From contig NZ_CP074406.1 in assembly GCF_018388425.1 (NCBI RefSeq), positions 434,001-498,000 of the forward strand: a DNA stretch of 64,000 bases, written 5' to 3'. Under the pieces are notes generated by a model. It made no database searches. It was not told the DNA's origin and saw only the letters and a list, made by a program, of their open reading frames with translations. Shown piece by piece: positions 1 to 9,193 of this stretch (position 1 is its first letter; each line of letters starts with the position of its first letter). Both the position numbers and the translations under genes were made by a program. This DNA comes from Nocardioides faecalis (GTDB lineage: Bacteria > Actinomycetota > Actinomycetes > Propionibacteriales > Nocardioidaceae).

Positions 1-65
1 CAGGCGAGCCGGTCACCAAGCCCAGCGACCGCAAGCCCTCGGCTCGCCGTCGCCGGGCGGAGTGA
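1..65 (+). CDS. C-terminal end of an unidentified protein (5' truncated by window edge)
   Basis: Only the last 20 or so codons are visible, reading GEPVTKPSDRKPSARRRRAE and then TGA at 63-65. The tail is basic and low in complexity. A strong hairpin 27 nt downstream fits the end of a transcription unit. Too little is present to assign a family. The reading frame is chosen because it ends just before the terminator. Confidence 0.35.
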   Translation, partial: GEPVTKPSDRKPSARRRRAE

Positions 66-91
66 CCTCCCCGCACTGACGCTGGACGCGA

Positions 92-133
92 CCGGCCCCG
101 ACGCACCTGGTGCGTCGGGGCCGGAGCCGTTTT
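92..133. terminator. Intrinsic terminator between convergent genes
   Basis: A perfect 16-bp inverted repeat (92-107 with 109-124) is followed by TTTT at 130-133. It lies between the gene ending at 65 and the minus-strand gene ending at 181, so it can serve both directions. Confidence 0.8.
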
Positions 134-180
134 CCGTAGTGAGGGTTCCCCGGGTGCCCGGGGTCGCGTGGACGGTGCGG

Positions 181-909
181 CTACTTCTCGCTGAGCGTCC
201 GTGTGCCCAGCACCGTGCCATTCGCGGTGAGGAAGTCGACCTGCGCGAAGTCGCCGGAGACGGAGTCGCCGAGCTCGGGCAAGGCCACCGCGAAACCCCC
301 GGTGCCGGGGTCGAGCGCGACCTCGTGGGCGAACCCGGCACCCCGCACCCGGACCCGCCGGACGCCCGGCAGGTCCGGCTCGCCGTACACGAAGTAGGTG
401 CTCGCCGGAGGGGTGTCCTCGATGGTGCCCGCGTAGGACTCGGAGGTCCGGTCGAACCAGGCGTCCGTCGGGGCGTCGGCGCAGTAGCCGCCGAGCTCGG
501 GACCGAAGCGGCCCTCGGCCTCCAGCACGGCCGTGCAGCTGCGGCCCTCGGCGTCGGTGCCGCGCCAGATCACGAAGTCCTGCTCGCCGCCGGGGGAGGC
601 CACGGAGAACGAGGCGACCTCGTGCACGTCGCTCACCGGGGTGGGTGAGATGTGGTCGAGGTCCTCGGCGATGATCGCGGGCACCAGGCCCGAGGCGTAG
701 GCGATGCCGCCCACACCGAGCGCCCCGGCGAGGACGCCGCCGAGGATCCCGGCGCGGCCCACGCGCCGTCGGGTCGGGCGATCCTGCGGAGCGGCGAGGA
801 TCCGCTCCAGCGTCTGCGCCGACCATGCCGGGGCCACCGGTGTCGGCTCGGGGCGCAACCGCGCGACCTCCTGCTCCAGGCGGGACGGCGTGTGCTCGGT
901 CGTGGTCAT
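181..909 (-). CDS. Membrane-anchored partner of ECF sigma factor (putative anti-sigma or hypothetical)
   Basis: This 242-aa protein has a cytoplasmic N-terminal part (about residues 1-50), one hydrophobic segment (about 53-75, Gly/Ala/Val-rich) and an extracytoplasmic domain of about 165 residues with two Cys (in RSCTAV and GYCADA). Its ATG at 909-907 overlaps the TGA of the upstream sigma factor gene (ATGA), so the two are translationally coupled. Sigma gene followed by a single-pass membrane protein is the classic ECF sigma/anti-sigma layout. I see no zinc-binding HxxxCxxC anti-sigma motif, so the anti-sigma role is inferred from position and topology only. Confidence 0.7.
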   Translation of the reverse strand: MTTTEHTPSRLEQEVARLRPEPTPVAPAWSAQTLERILAAPQDRPTRRRVGRAGILGGVLAGALGVGGIAYASGLVPAIIAEDLDHISPTPVSDVHEVASFSVASPGGEQDFVIWRGTDAEGRSCTAVLEAEGRFGPELGGYCADAPTDAWFDRTSESYAGTIEDTPPASTYFVYGEPDLPGVRRVRVRGAGFAHEVALDPGTGGFAVALPELGDSVSGDFAQVDFLTANGTVLGTRTLSEK

Positions 910-1445
910 CGGACCTCCTGGGCGGTGGTGGTGGGGCTGGTGACTCGGGTTGCCGGGGCTGCGCGGGACGGGTCGGCGAGGGCGGCCCGTGCGCGGCTCA
1001 GTCGACGGCGGAAGGTGGCGGGCTTGATGCCGAGGACGGCCGCGGCCTCCTCTCCGGTCAGCCCGTCCCAGGCGATGAGGAGCAGTGCCTCGCGGTGCTG
1101 CTCGTCGAGCCGGGCCAGCCGCTCCAGCGCCTCCCGCCGGCTCAGCGCGCTGTCCGCCGAGTCCGCGGCGTACGACGTCACGCCGTCGAGCAGCGCGACC
1201 CGGTCCGCGAGCGCCCGGTGCCGGCGGGCCGAGCGGGCCCGGTTCTGGATCACCTTGCGCGCCGTGACCAGCAGCCAGCCGATCGGTGGCTCGGGTACCT
1301 CACCCCACCGCCGCCATGCCACCAGGAACGTCTCGGCGACGACGTCGTGCGCCGCCTCCGCGCCGACGTGGCGGGTGGCGAACGCCAGCACACGTGGTGC
1401 CTCGGCGTGCCACACGTGCGTGAACTGCTCGGTCGGGGTGCTCAT
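906..1445 (-). CDS. ECF-type RNA polymerase sigma factor (sigma-70 family)
   Basis: The protein has 179 aa from the ATG at 1445-1443 ([12 protein letters not shown]). Region 2 (about residues 8-60) contains [15 protein letters not shown], the -10-recognition helix region. Region 4 (about 115-165) contains the helix-turn-helix [20 protein letters not shown]. There is no region 1 or 3, as in the ECF group. The stop codon overlaps the start of the membrane partner gene. It is divergent from hemB (start 1534), with 88 bp between. A longer upstream reading frame exists but is only antisense shadow of hemB. Target genes are unknown. Confidence 0.88.
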   Translation of the reverse strand: MSTPTEQFTHVWHAEAPRVLAFATRHVGAEAAHDVVAETFLVAWRRWGEVPEPPIGWLLVTARKVIQNRARSARRHRALADRVALLDGVTSYAADSADSALSRREALERLARLDEQHREALLLIAWDGLTGEEAAAVLGIKPATFRRRLSRARAALADPSRAAPATRVTSPTTTAQEVR

Positions 1446-1520
1446 GCCACGTAGTGTCCGGCAGCGCGCCGGGTGTGACCGGTGGGTCCCGCACCCCGGC
1501 CGATGCGCGGCGTGCCGACC

Positions 1521-1526
1521 TAGACT
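1521..1526 (+). promoter_or_regulatory. -10 element TAGACT of hemB (leaderless type)
   Basis: TAGACT lies 7 nt before the hemB ATG, and no Shine-Dalgarno sequence is present. Transcription would start at or next to the A of the start codon. Confidence 0.6.
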
Positions 1527-1533
1527 CGAGCGC

Positions 1534-2526
1534 ATGAGCGAGCTCCAGCGCCCCGTCGTCCGTCCCCGCCGGCTGCGCAGCAGCGCGGCGATGCGGGAGC
1601 TGGTCGCGGAGACCACGCTGCGCCCGGCCCAGCTGGTGCTGCCGATGTTCGTGCGCGAGGGCGCTGATGAGCCGGTGCCGATCGGCTCCATGCCCGGGGT
1701 GGTGCAGCACAGCAGGGACTCGCTGCGCCGTGCCGCCGTCGAGGCCACCGAGGCCGGGCTCCGCGGCGTGATGCTCTTCGGCGTGCCCGAGAGCAAGGAC
1801 CCCGAGGGCTTCGGTGCCACCGACCCCGACGGGATCCTCAACGTCGCGATCGCCGACGTCGCCGCCGAGGTCGGCGACGCGCTCGTGGTGATGGGCGACC
1901 TGTGCCTCGACGAGTTCACCGACCACGGCCACTGCGGCGTGCTCGACGCCGACGGCCGGGTCGACAACGACGCCACCTTGGCTCGATACGCAGAGATGGC
2001 GCGGGCGCAGGCGGCCGCCGGCGCCGCGATGGTCGGCCCCAGCGGGATGATGGACGGCCAGGTGGCCGTCATCCGTGCGGCCCTCGACGAGGCGGGCCAC
2101 ACCGACACCGGGATCCTCGCCTACTCCGCGAAGTACGCCTCCGCCTTCTACGGTCCGTTCCGCGAGGCCGTGGACAGCTCGCTGAGCGGCGACCGGCGCA
2201 CCTACCAGCAGGACGGCCGCAACGCGCGGGAGTCGATCCGCGAGGTGCTGCTCGACATCGAGGAGGGCGCCGACGTCGTGATGGTGAAGCCGGCGCTGGC
2301 CTACCTCGACGTGCTGCGCCGGGTCGCGGACACCGCCGGCGAGCTGGGGGTGCCCACGGCGGCGTACAACATCTCGGGGGAGTACTCGATGCTCGAGGCC
2401 GCGGCCGCCAACGGCTGGATCGACCGGGAGCCCGCGATCCTGGAGACGCTGACCTCGATCCGCCGCGCCGGCGCCGACATCATCCTGACCTACTGGGCCG
2501 TCGAGGCTGCCCGGCTGCTGCGCTGA
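1534..2526 (+). CDS. hemB: Delta-aminolevulinic acid dehydratase (porphobilinogen synthase)
   Basis: This 330-aa cytoplasmic enzyme condenses two 5-aminolevulinate molecules to porphobilinogen in heme synthesis. The Schiff-base lysines are K200 (in [13 protein letters not shown]) and K252 (in [11 protein letters not shown]). The metal loop [14 protein letters not shown] has Cys124, Asp126 and Cys134, so the middle ligand position is Asp where fully zinc-dependent enzymes have Cys. The start is set by a TAGACT -10 box 7 nt upstream. It is followed by a strong terminator. The heme gene hemL lies 1.6 kb downstream, beyond an inverted lytic transglycosylase gene. Confidence 0.97.
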   Translation: MSELQRPVVRPRRLRSSAAMRELVAETTLRPAQLVLPMFVREGADEPVPIGSMPGVVQHSRDSLRRAAVEATEAGLRGVMLFGVPESKDPEGFGATDPDGILNVAIADVAAEVGDALVVMGDLCLDEFTDHGHCGVLDADGRVDNDATLARYAEMARAQAAAGAAMVGPSGMMDGQVAVIRAALDEAGHTDTGILAYSAKYASAFYGPFREAVDSSLSGDRRTYQQDGRNARESIREVLLDIEEGADVVMVKPALAYLDVLRRVADTAGELGVPTAAYNISGEYSMLEAAAANGWIDREPAILETLTSIRRAGADIILTYWAVEAARLLR

Positions 2527-2540
2527 GCCCGCCACGAAGC

Positions 2541-2577
2541 ACGAGAGCCCCGGACCGAGGTGGTCCGGGGCTCTCGT
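2541..2577. terminator. Bidirectional terminator between hemB and the lytic transglycosylase
   Basis: A perfect 16-bp stem (2541-2556 with 2562-2577) has a 5-nt loop (GAGGT). It lies between convergent stop codons at 2526 and 2590. Confidence 0.8.
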
Positions 2578-2589
2578 CGTGTCTGCGGG

Positions 2590-3861
2590 CTACTTCTTCT
2601 GCAGGCCGTAGCTCACCAGGCAGTTGAGCAGCTGCAGCGACTGCGACAGCTTCGGGTACGCCGCCTGGCACGCGGTGCGCGCCTCCTGCTTGCCGAGCAG
2701 GCCGAGGACACCGCTGATCAGGTTCGAGGTGACCCCGCCGACGCCCTCGTCGACGCCCTTGACGACCTCCTCGACGGCCTCGGCGCCCTTCTCGACGCCC
2801 TTGGAGATCGGGTTGTCCTTCGGGATGCCGGGCACGCCCGGCTTGTCGTCGCCGGCGCTGCCCTTGTCGCCACCGCCGCTGCCGCCGCCGGTGCCCGGGG
2901 CGGTGCCCGGGGTCCCGGTGCCGGTTCCGCTGCCACCGCCCGTGGAGCCCGGGATGGTGTTGCCCTTGTTGGTCCGCGGGCCGGCGATGTTGTTCTTGTT
3001 GGTCTTGGCGCCGGTGTTGAACTTCGGCGGCTCCGGGACGACGTAGCCGGCCGCGGTGGAGTTGTTCGGCACCGAGGTGAAGTCGCCCTCGAGGTAGGCG
3101 TCCATGATCTTCAGCACGAGGTCGACGTACGCCTGGGAGTGGTTGTAGCGGTAGACCGCCGCGCGCTGGCCGGCGACGGTGGAGAGGTCGCCGTCACCGG
3201 AGCACAGGTAGACCGCCGCGGCGAGCGAGGCGTCGTCGATGTCCTGGGGGTTGCGGGCCGCGTCGTCGTCGGCGTCCACGCCCACGACCTGCCAGGTCGA
3301 GGGGATGAACTGCATCGGGCCGACCGCGCGGTCCCACTCGGTGTCCTTGTCGTAGACGCCGGCGTCGGTGTCCGGGATGGCCTTGGTCTTGTTCTGGCCG
3401 TTCAGCGGGATGCCGTAGATGCCCGGGGTCGCGACGCCGTCGTTGTTCAGCACGTTGCCGCCGAAGCGTCCGTGGTTGGACTCGACCCGGCCGAGCGCGG
3501 CGATCAGCTGCCAGGTGAGGTTGCACGACTCGTCGGCGGAGTTGATGACGGTCTCGGCGCGCTGGTAGGCCGCCAGCGCTGCCGCGGGGATCGCGTTCGT
3601 GGACGACGCCGAGACGATGCCCGCCTCGTTGCCGCCGTTGAGGCCCTCGATCTGGCTCGGCTCCGAGATGCTGGCCGGGTCCTCGATGGACTCCTCCGGC
3701 ACGCTGGTGCCGTCGGTCACCCGACCGGGACCCTCCTGTGCCGCGCTGGGGGCCGCCACGCTGCCGATGCCGGCCACCGATACGGTCCAGGCCGCTGACA
3801 GCAGGGCCAGTGGAATGATGGTGGCGACGCGCTGCAGCCGCCCCAGACGCTTCCTCGACAT
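2590..3861 (-). CDS. Secreted lytic murein transglycosylase
   Basis: The protein has 423 aa from the ATG at 3861-3859 (MSRKRLGRLQ), preceded by a GGGGAGAGAG ribosome site; 45 further in-frame upstream codons were rejected for lack of a site. A signal peptide or N-terminal anchor spans residues 8-40. The soluble transglycosylase domain (about 90-290) has the catalytic Glu127 in GRVESNHGRFGG, the GPMQFIPSTW motif and VYRYNHSQAYVDLV. The C-terminal 120 residues are a Gly/Ser/Thr-rich linker and a basic tail. It cleaves peptidoglycan glycan strands outside the membrane. A shorter paralogue lies at 44861-45619. A UUCG-type hairpin (GGCC-TTCG-GGCC) sits in the leader near 3881-3892. Confidence 0.88.
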   Translation of the reverse strand: MSRKRLGRLQRVATIIPLALLSAAWTVSVAGIGSVAAPSAAQEGPGRVTDGTSVPEESIEDPASISEPSQIEGLNGGNEAGIVSASSTNAIPAAALAAYQRAETVINSADESCNLTWQLIAALGRVESNHGRFGGNVLNNDGVATPGIYGIPLNGQNKTKAIPDTDAGVYDKDTEWDRAVGPMQFIPSTWQVVGVDADDDAARNPQDIDDASLAAAVYLCSGDGDLSTVAGQRAAVYRYNHSQAYVDLVLKIMDAYLEGDFTSVPNNSTAAGYVVPEPPKFNTGAKTNKNNIAGPRTNKGNTIPGSTGGGSGTGTGTPGTAPGTGGGSGGGDKGSAGDDKPGVPGIPKDNPISKGVEKGAEAVEEVVKGVDEGVGGVTSNLISGVLGLLGKQEARTACQAAYPKLSQSLQLLNCLVSYGLQKK

Positions 3862-4136
3862 TGTGGTCTCTCTCCCCGGGCCCGAAGGCCTGATCACGTG
3901 GTCCGCTCCCTCGTCGGGCCACCCCTGCACCGCACCGGGCGGCGAGGCGAGATGCGACGCCGAGGGGTGCGACACGTGGTCAACGAATATTGGCACAGGC
4001 AGTTACGGGTGTCACATGGCCCAGGTCACAAGGACGGGTCCCGGGACGGGTCGCTGGTCCCGCCCGTGCTAGACCGAGGAGTCCGGATGGCGGGGGTGCC
4101 CGCGACGGCGATGCCCGCGGATCGGCCCCGATCAGC

Positions 4137-4142
4137 GACAAT
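4137..4142 (+). promoter_or_regulatory. -10 element GACAAT of hemL (leaderless type)
   Basis: GACAAT lies exactly 6 nt before the GTG at 4149, with no Shine-Dalgarno sequence. The rest of the 287-bp divergent region 3862-4148 holds only a GTCACA direct repeat (4011-4016 and 4025-4030) and the leader of the transglycosylase gene. Confidence 0.5.
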
Positions 4143-4148
4143 GGCCAG

Positions 4149-5501
4149 GTGCCTGACCTCGTGACGACCGGCTCCGACGCTCTGTTCGCGCGGGCCCGGG
4201 CGGTGACGCCGGGCGGCGTCAACTCCCCGGTGCGTGCGTTCAACGCCGTCGGCGGCACCCCACGCTTCATCGCCTCGGCGCAGGGCCCCTGGCTCACCGA
4301 CGTCGATGGCAACACCTACGTCGACCTGATCTGCTCGTGGGGGCCCATGCTGCTCGGGCACGCCCACCCCGCGGTCGTCGCCGCGGTCAACGAGGCCGTG
4401 GCCCGCGGGACGTCGTACGGCACGCCCACCGAGAACGAGGTGGCGCTGGTCGAGGCGATCGTCGCCCGCACCCCCGTCGAGCAGCTGCGGCTGGTCTCCT
4501 CCGGCACCGAGGCCACCATGTCGGCCATCCGGCTCGCGCGCGGCTTCACCGGCCGCGACGTGGTCGTGAAGTTCGCTGGCTGCTACCACGGCCACGTCGA
4601 CTCGCTGCTCGCCTCCGCCGGCTCCGGGCTGACCACCTTCTCCCTGCCCGGCACCCCCGGCGTGCCGGCCAGCTCGACCGAGCTGACGCTGGTGCTGCCG
4701 TACAACGACCCCGACGCGGTGCGGGCGGCGTTCGCCGAGCACGGCGACCGGATCGCCTGCCTGATCACCGAGGCCGCCCCCGGCAACATGGGCGTGGTGC
4801 CCCCGGCTCAGGTCGACGGACGCAGCTTCAACGCCTTCCTCGCCGAGACCTGCCGCGCACACGGTGCGCTGTTCGTCAGCGACGAGGTGATGACCGGCTT
4901 CCGGGTCTCCGCGTCAGGCCAGTGGGGCACCGACGGCGCCCACGAGGGCTGGGTGCCCGACCTGGTCACCTTCGGCAAGGTGATGGGCGGCGGCTTCCCC
5001 GCCGCGGCGTTCGGCGGCCGCGCCGACGTGATGGCCCACCTGGCACCGGAGGGCCCGGTCTACCAGGCCGGCACGCTGTCGGGGAACCCGGTGGCCACCG
5101 CCGCCGGCCTGGCCACGCTCACCGCCGCCACCGACGAGGTCTACGCCCGCCTCGACGTCGTCGCCGACGCCCTGCGCGCCGGTGCCGCCGAGGCGTTCAC
5201 CGCCGCCGGCGTGCCGCACGTCATCCAGTCCACCGGCTCGATGTTCTCGGTCTTCCTCACCGAGGACCCGGTGCACGACTTCGCCGGCGCCCAGCGCACC
5301 GACACCGCGGCGTACGGCGCCTTCTTCCACGCCATGCTCGACGCGGGCGTGCACCTGCCGCCGTCGGCGTTCGAGGCGTGGTTCGTCTCGGCCAGCCACG
5401 ACGACCGGGCGGTCGAGCAGGTCCTCGACGCCCTGCCCGCAGCCGCGCGTGCAGCAGCCCGGGCCGCGACAGGATCGACCACCCGAAAGGCCGGCGCATG
5501 A
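4149..5501 (+). CDS. hemL: Glutamate-1-semialdehyde 2,1-aminomutase
   Basis: This 450-aa PLP-dependent enzyme converts glutamate-1-semialdehyde to 5-aminolevulinate in the C5 heme pathway, giving the substrate of HemB. The PLP lysine is K277 in [28 protein letters not shown] (residues 117-132) is the phosphate-binding region. The GTG start (VPDLVTTG) is chosen because the GACAAT box is 6 nt upstream and length matches the family (about 430-450); an in-frame extension of 53 codons lacks support. Its last codons overlap the next gene (ATGA). Confidence 0.96.
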   Translation: MPDLVTTGSDALFARARAVTPGGVNSPVRAFNAVGGTPRFIASAQGPWLTDVDGNTYVDLICSWGPMLLGHAHPAVVAAVNEAVARGTSYGTPTENEVALVEAIVARTPVEQLRLVSSGTEATMSAIRLARGFTGRDVVVKFAGCYHGHVDSLLASAGSGLTTFSLPGTPGVPASSTELTLVLPYNDPDAVRAAFAEHGDRIACLITEAAPGNMGVVPPAQVDGRSFNAFLAETCRAHGALFVSDEVMTGFRVSASGQWGTDGAHEGWVPDLVTFGKVMGGGFPAAAFGGRADVMAHLAPEGPVYQAGTLSGNPVATAAGLATLTAATDEVYARLDVVADALRAGAAEAFTAAGVPHVIQSTGSMFSVFLTEDPVHDFAGAQRTDTAAYGAFFHAMLDAGVHLPPSAFEAWFVSASHDDRAVEQVLDALPAAARAAARAATGSTTRKAGA

Positions 5502-6193
5502 GCACCCCCGACACGATCGTCCACCTGGTCCGCCACGGCGAGGTGCACAACCCGCAGGGCGTCCTCTACGGCCGCCGCGACGGGTTCCACCTCTCCGAAC
5601 GCGGCCGGGCGATGGCCGACCGGGTCGCAGGCGCGCTCGGCGGCAACGACATCACCGTGCTGCGCTCCTCCCCGCTGGAGCGGGCCCGGGAGACCGCTGC
5701 ACCGCTCGCCGCCGCCCTCGGCATGGAGGTCGGCACCGAGGAGCGGGTGCTGGAGTCCACCAACCGGTTCGAGGGCCTGACCTTCGGCAAGGGCAACAAC
5801 GCGCTGCGCAACCCGTTGCTGTGGCGCCACCTCTACAACCCGTTCAAGCCCTCGTGGGGCGAGCCCTACCGGGACATCGTGACCCGGATGATGGCCGCGA
5901 TCCACGACGCCCGACGCGACGCCGCCGGCCACGAGGCGGTGCTGGTCTCCCACCAGCTGCCGATCTGGACCACCCGGCTGGCAGCGGAGAAGCGCTCCTT
6001 CCTGCACGACCCGCGCAAGCGCCAGTGCACGCTGTGCTCGATCACCTCCTTCGGGTTCGCCGGCGACGAGCTGGTGCAGATCAGCTACTCCGAGCCCGCC
6101 ATCGACCTCATCCCGACCGGCGACATCGCCGCGCCGTTCTCGGCGGGCGACGCGCCCGAGGAGAACAAGCCGGAGGGGACCCCGCCGGTATGA
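5498..6193 (+). CDS. Histidine phosphatase family protein (phosphoglycerate mutase-like)
   Basis: The protein has 231 aa. The RHGE signature (R12-H13) gives the phosphoryl-accepting histidine; [12 protein letters not shown] and [11 protein letters not shown] are the conserved second and third blocks, and VSHQLPIW carries the second catalytic His. It overlaps hemL by ATGA and the redoxin gene by ATGA, so it is part of the hemL-ccsB operon. The substrate is unknown. Genes of this type often stand just upstream of the ResA/CcdA/ResB/CcsB cassette in actinobacteria. Confidence 0.88.
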   Translation: MSTPDTIVHLVRHGEVHNPQGVLYGRRDGFHLSERGRAMADRVAGALGGNDITVLRSSPLERARETAAPLAAALGMEVGTEERVLESTNRFEGLTFGKGNNALRNPLLWRHLYNPFKPSWGEPYRDIVTRMMAAIHDARRDAAGHEAVLVSHQLPIWTTRLAAEKRSFLHDPRKRQCTLCSITSFGFAGDELVQISYSEPAIDLIPTGDIAAPFSAGDAPEENKPEGTPPV

Positions 6194-6780
6194 GCCGCCT
6201 CCCGCACGCCAGGGCCCTGCTCGTCGCCCTGGCTCTGCTCCTGGTGTCCGCGGCCGGGTGCTCCGACGTGGAGGGCACCGGCGACCTCGAGTACGTCTCC
6301 GGCGACGGCCGCGTCGTGCAGGTCGCCCCCGACAACCGCCAGGACCCCGTCGCCATCAGCGGTACGACGATCCAGGGCGATCCGCTCGACCTGGCCGACT
6401 ACCGCGGCCGCGTCGTGGTGGTCAACGTGTGGTGGTCGCTGTGCGGGCCGTGCATCAAGGAGATGCCGATGCTCGTCGAGGCCGAGGCGGAGCTCGCCGA
6501 GGAGGTGCCGGACCAGACCGCGTTCGTCGGGATCAACATCCGTGACAACGCCCCGGAGAACGCCGCCTCGTTCGAGCGCGACCGCAACGTCGACTACCCC
6601 TCGCTCTACGACCCCGGCAGCGAGACGCTGCTGGAGCTCGGCGACTACGCGCCCCCGTCGATGCCGGCCACGCTGGTGCTCGACGCCGAGGGTCGCGTCG
6701 CGGCGCTGATCAACGGTCCCGTGCCGTCCAAGGCGACGCTCAAGGGCCTGGTGTCCGACACCCTCGCCGAGGCTTCCTGA
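6190..6780 (+). CDS. TlpA/ResA-like thiol-disulfide oxidoreductase lipoprotein
   Basis: The protein has 196 aa with a signal peptide ending in the lipobox SAAGC (lipidated Cys24), then a thioredoxin fold with the redox motif CGPC (Cys85, Cys88) in WWSLCGPCIKEMP and a cis-Pro region PPSMPATLV. It probably reduces apocytochrome c cysteines on the outer face of the membrane before heme attachment, getting electrons from CcdA, the next gene. Stop and start overlap (TGATG). Confidence 0.9.
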   Translation: MSRLPHARALLVALALLLVSAAGCSDVEGTGDLEYVSGDGRVVQVAPDNRQDPVAISGTTIQGDPLDLADYRGRVVVVNVWWSLCGPCIKEMPMLVEAEAELAEEVPDQTAFVGINIRDNAPENAASFERDRNVDYPSLYDPGSETLLELGDYAPPSMPATLVLDAEGRVAALINGPVPSKATLKGLVSDTLAEAS

Positions 6781-7544
6781 TGCAGGACTGGTTCACCGAG
6801 CAGGCCGCCGTCGGCTCGCTCGGGCTGGCGGTCCCGGTCGCGCTGGTGGCCGGGCTCGTCTCGTTCTTCTCTCCGTGCGTGCTGCCGCTGCTGCCCGGCT
6901 ACCTGTCGTACGCCACCGGCCTGTCCGGCGCCGACCTGGCGGCCGGGGAGGCCGGGCGACGCCGCGGCCGGATGCTGCTCGGCTCGGGCCTGTTCGTGCT
7001 CGGCTTCGCGGTCGTCTTCGTCATCTACGGCACCGCGTTCGGCTCGGCGGGCACGTGGCTGCGCCGCTGGGACGACGAGCTGCAGCTGCTGCTCGGGCTC
7101 GTGCTGATCGTGCTCGGCCTGGTGTTCGCCGGGGTGCTCTCGTGGTTCCAGCGCGACCTGCGCATCCACAAGGTGCCCGCGGTCGGGCTCGGCGCCGCGC
7201 CGCTGATCGGCGCGCTGTTCGCGATCGGCTGGACCCCCTGCGTCGGCCCTACCTTCGGCGTCATCCTCAACCTGACCTTCGCCGACGGCGCCACCGCGGC
7301 CCGCGGCGGCCTGCTCGCGCTCTGCTACGCCCTCGGCCTCGGGCTGCCCTTCGTGGCCGTCGCGGTGGGCTACAACCGCCTCTCACGCACCCTGGGCTGG
7401 GTGCGCCGGCACCAGGTCCTCTTCATGCGGGTCGGTGGCGCGTTCCTCGTGCTGATCGGCCTGCTCATGGTCACCGGCTGGTGGGACCACGTCGTGCAGT
7501 GGGCCCAGCTGCGCACCGTCGAGTTCGGGGAGACCGCGCTGTGA
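6780..7544 (+). CDS. ccdA: Cytochrome c biogenesis protein CcdA (transmembrane electron carrier)
   Basis: This 254-aa integral membrane protein has about six helices. The redox cysteines are Cys33 in FSPCVLPLLPGY and Cys154 in GWTPCVGPTFG, the CcdA/DsbD-beta signature. It passes reducing equivalents from cytoplasmic thioredoxin to the lipoprotein encoded just upstream. The start overlaps the previous stop and its stop overlaps the GTG of resB. Confidence 0.95.
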   Translation: MQDWFTEQAAVGSLGLAVPVALVAGLVSFFSPCVLPLLPGYLSYATGLSGADLAAGEAGRRRGRMLLGSGLFVLGFAVVFVIYGTAFGSAGTWLRRWDDELQLLLGLVLIVLGLVFAGVLSWFQRDLRIHKVPAVGLGAAPLIGALFAIGWTPCVGPTFGVILNLTFADGATAARGGLLALCYALGLGLPFVAVAVGYNRLSRTLGWVRRHQVLFMRVGGAFLVLIGLLMVTGWWDHVVQWAQLRTVEFGETAL

Positions 7545-9193
7545 GCCAGACGAAGGACCGCGAGCACGCCGAGCAGCCGCCGGCCACCGAGCGGCGCGCC
7601 GGCGAGCTCACCGCCCGCGAGCTGCTGCGCTGGACCTGGCGCCAGGTCACCTCGATGCGCACCGCGCTGATCCTGCTCCTGCTCCTCGCCCTCGCCGCGA
7701 TCCCCGGATCGGTGATCCCGCAGGAGGGCGTCGACTCCCTGGCCGTGAGCAGGTGGAAGGACGAGCACCCGAAGCTCACCCCGCTCTACGAGCGGCTCGA
7801 CATGTTCTCGGTCTACGGCTCGCCGTGGTTCTCCGCGATCTACCTGCTGCTCACGATCTCCCTGGTGGGCTGCATCGTGCCGCGGCTGTTCGCCTACGCG
7901 CGTGCGATGCGCGCGCAGCCGCCCGCCGCCCCGCGCAACCTGACCCGGCTCCCGGTGCACGCCACCTACCGCACCGAGCTGTCCACCGAGGAGGTGCTGG
8001 ACCGGGCGCGCACCGTGCTCGGACGCCGGCACCGGATCCGGGTCCGGGCCGCGGGCGACGACTTCGTCGCGGCCGAGCGCGGCTACCTGCGCGAGGCTGG
8101 CAACCTGGTCTTCCACCTCTCCCTGCTGGTCGTGCTCGCCGGGTTCGCGATGGGCGGGCTGTGGGGCTACCAGGGCGGCGTGATCCTGGTGCAGGGCTCC
8201 ACGTTCAGCAACAACCTCACGCAGTACGACGACTTCAAGCCCGGCACCCTGTTCACCGGCGACCAGCTCGACAACTTCCGCTTCCGCGTCGACGACTTCC
8301 GTGTCGAGTGGCTCGACGAGGGGCCCCGTGCCGGGCAGGCCCGCAAGTTCGAGGCCGACCTCGCCTACCGGGCCGGCGACGCGGAGGAGAAGGACTACAC
8401 GCTGCGGGTCAACCACCCGCTCGACATCGACGGCACCCAGGTCTTCCTGATCGGCCACGGCTACGCCCCGGTGATCACGGTGCGCGACGGCAACGGCGAC
8501 GTGGTCACCACCGGACCCACCGTCTTCCTGCCGCAGGACGCCAGCTTCCTGTCCTTCGGCGTGGTCAAGGCCCCGTGGGCCAAGCCCGGGCCGATCGGCC
8601 TGGAGGGGCTGTTCTACCCGACCTTCGAGATGGTCGACGGCAACCCCGTGACCGTGTTCGGCGACGACCTGCTGCCGACGCTGTCGATGCTCGCCTTCAC
8701 CGGCGACCTCGGGCTCGACGACGGCCGCTCGCAGTCGGTCTACGTGCTCGACAAGTCGAACGCCACCGCGGTGGAGGGCGAGGACGGCAAGCCGTTCCGC
8801 GTCGACCTGCAGCCCGGCGACACCGTCGAGCTGCCCGACGGGCTCGGCTCGGTCACCTTCGAGCGGGTGGAGCCCTGGATCCGGGTGCAGATCAGCCAGA
8901 CGCCCGGCAAGGAGGTCGCCCTCATCGGCGTGGTGATCGCGCTGGTCGGGCTGTGCGTCTCCCTCTTCTGGCGTCCGCGCCGGGTGTGGGTGCGTGCGGT
9001 CCCGGACCCCGCAGGTGGCCCCGCAGGTGGCCCGGCCGGCGGCCCCGACGGTGCCGCGGACGGCGCGGAAGACACAATGGACGGCAACGGCGGCACTCGG
9101 GTCGAGGTCGCCGTACTCGATCGCTCGGGCAACGGTGAGATGGACGAGGTCCTCTCCGGCTTGCTGAAGCAGCTGCAGGAGGCACCGAAGTGA
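7541..9193 (+). CDS. resB: Cytochrome c biogenesis protein ResB (Ccs1)
   Basis: The protein has 550 aa from a GTG that overlaps the ccdA stop (GTGA). It has hydrophobic helices near residues 45-62, 100-118 and 195-215, a large extracytoplasmic domain with many aromatic residues, and a final helix near 465-485, the ResB topology. The C-terminal 60 residues are a cytoplasmic tail with a Pro-Ala-Gly-Gly repeat at about 9005-9045. With CcsB it forms the System II heme lyase. Confidence 0.94.
   Translation: MSQTKDREHAEQPPATERRAGELTARELLRWTWRQVTSMRTALILLLLLALAAIPGSVIPQEGVDSLAVSRWKDEHPKLTPLYERLDMFSVYGSPWFSAIYLLLTISLVGCIVPRLFAYARAMRAQPPAAPRNLTRLPVHATYRTELSTEEVLDRARTVLGRRHRIRVRAAGDDFVAAERGYLREAGNLVFHLSLLVVLAGFAMGGLWGYQGGVILVQGSTFSNNLTQYDDFKPGTLFTGDQLDNFRFRVDDFRVEWLDEGPRAGQARKFEADLAYRAGDAEEKDYTLRVNHPLDIDGTQVFLIGHGYAPVITVRDGNGDVVTTGPTVFLPQDASFLSFGVVKAPWAKPGPIGLEGLFYPTFEMVDGNPVTVFGDDLLPTLSMLAFTGDLGLDDGRSQSVYVLDKSNATAVEGEDGKPFRVDLQPGDTVELPDGLGSVTFERVEPWIRVQISQTPGKEVALIGVVIALVGLCVSLFWRPRRVWVRAVPDPAGGPAGGPAGGPDGAADGAEDTMDGNGGTRVEVAVLDRSGNGEMDEVLSGLLKQLQEAPK

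Noticed and set aside
652-1533. Long upstream extension of the hemB reading frame
   Set aside because: It is antisense to the sigma factor and membrane partner genes; HemB length and the TAGACT box place the start at 1534.
3862-4020. Possible ydaO (cyclic di-AMP) riboswitch before the lytic transglycosylase
   Set aside because: Such riboswitches often precede cell-wall hydrolases in actinobacteria, but I could not align the conserved core here. A covariance model search would decide.
7541-9193. Frameshift between ccdA and resB
   Set aside because: The frame change is a normal GTGA start/stop overlap, and both proteins are full length.
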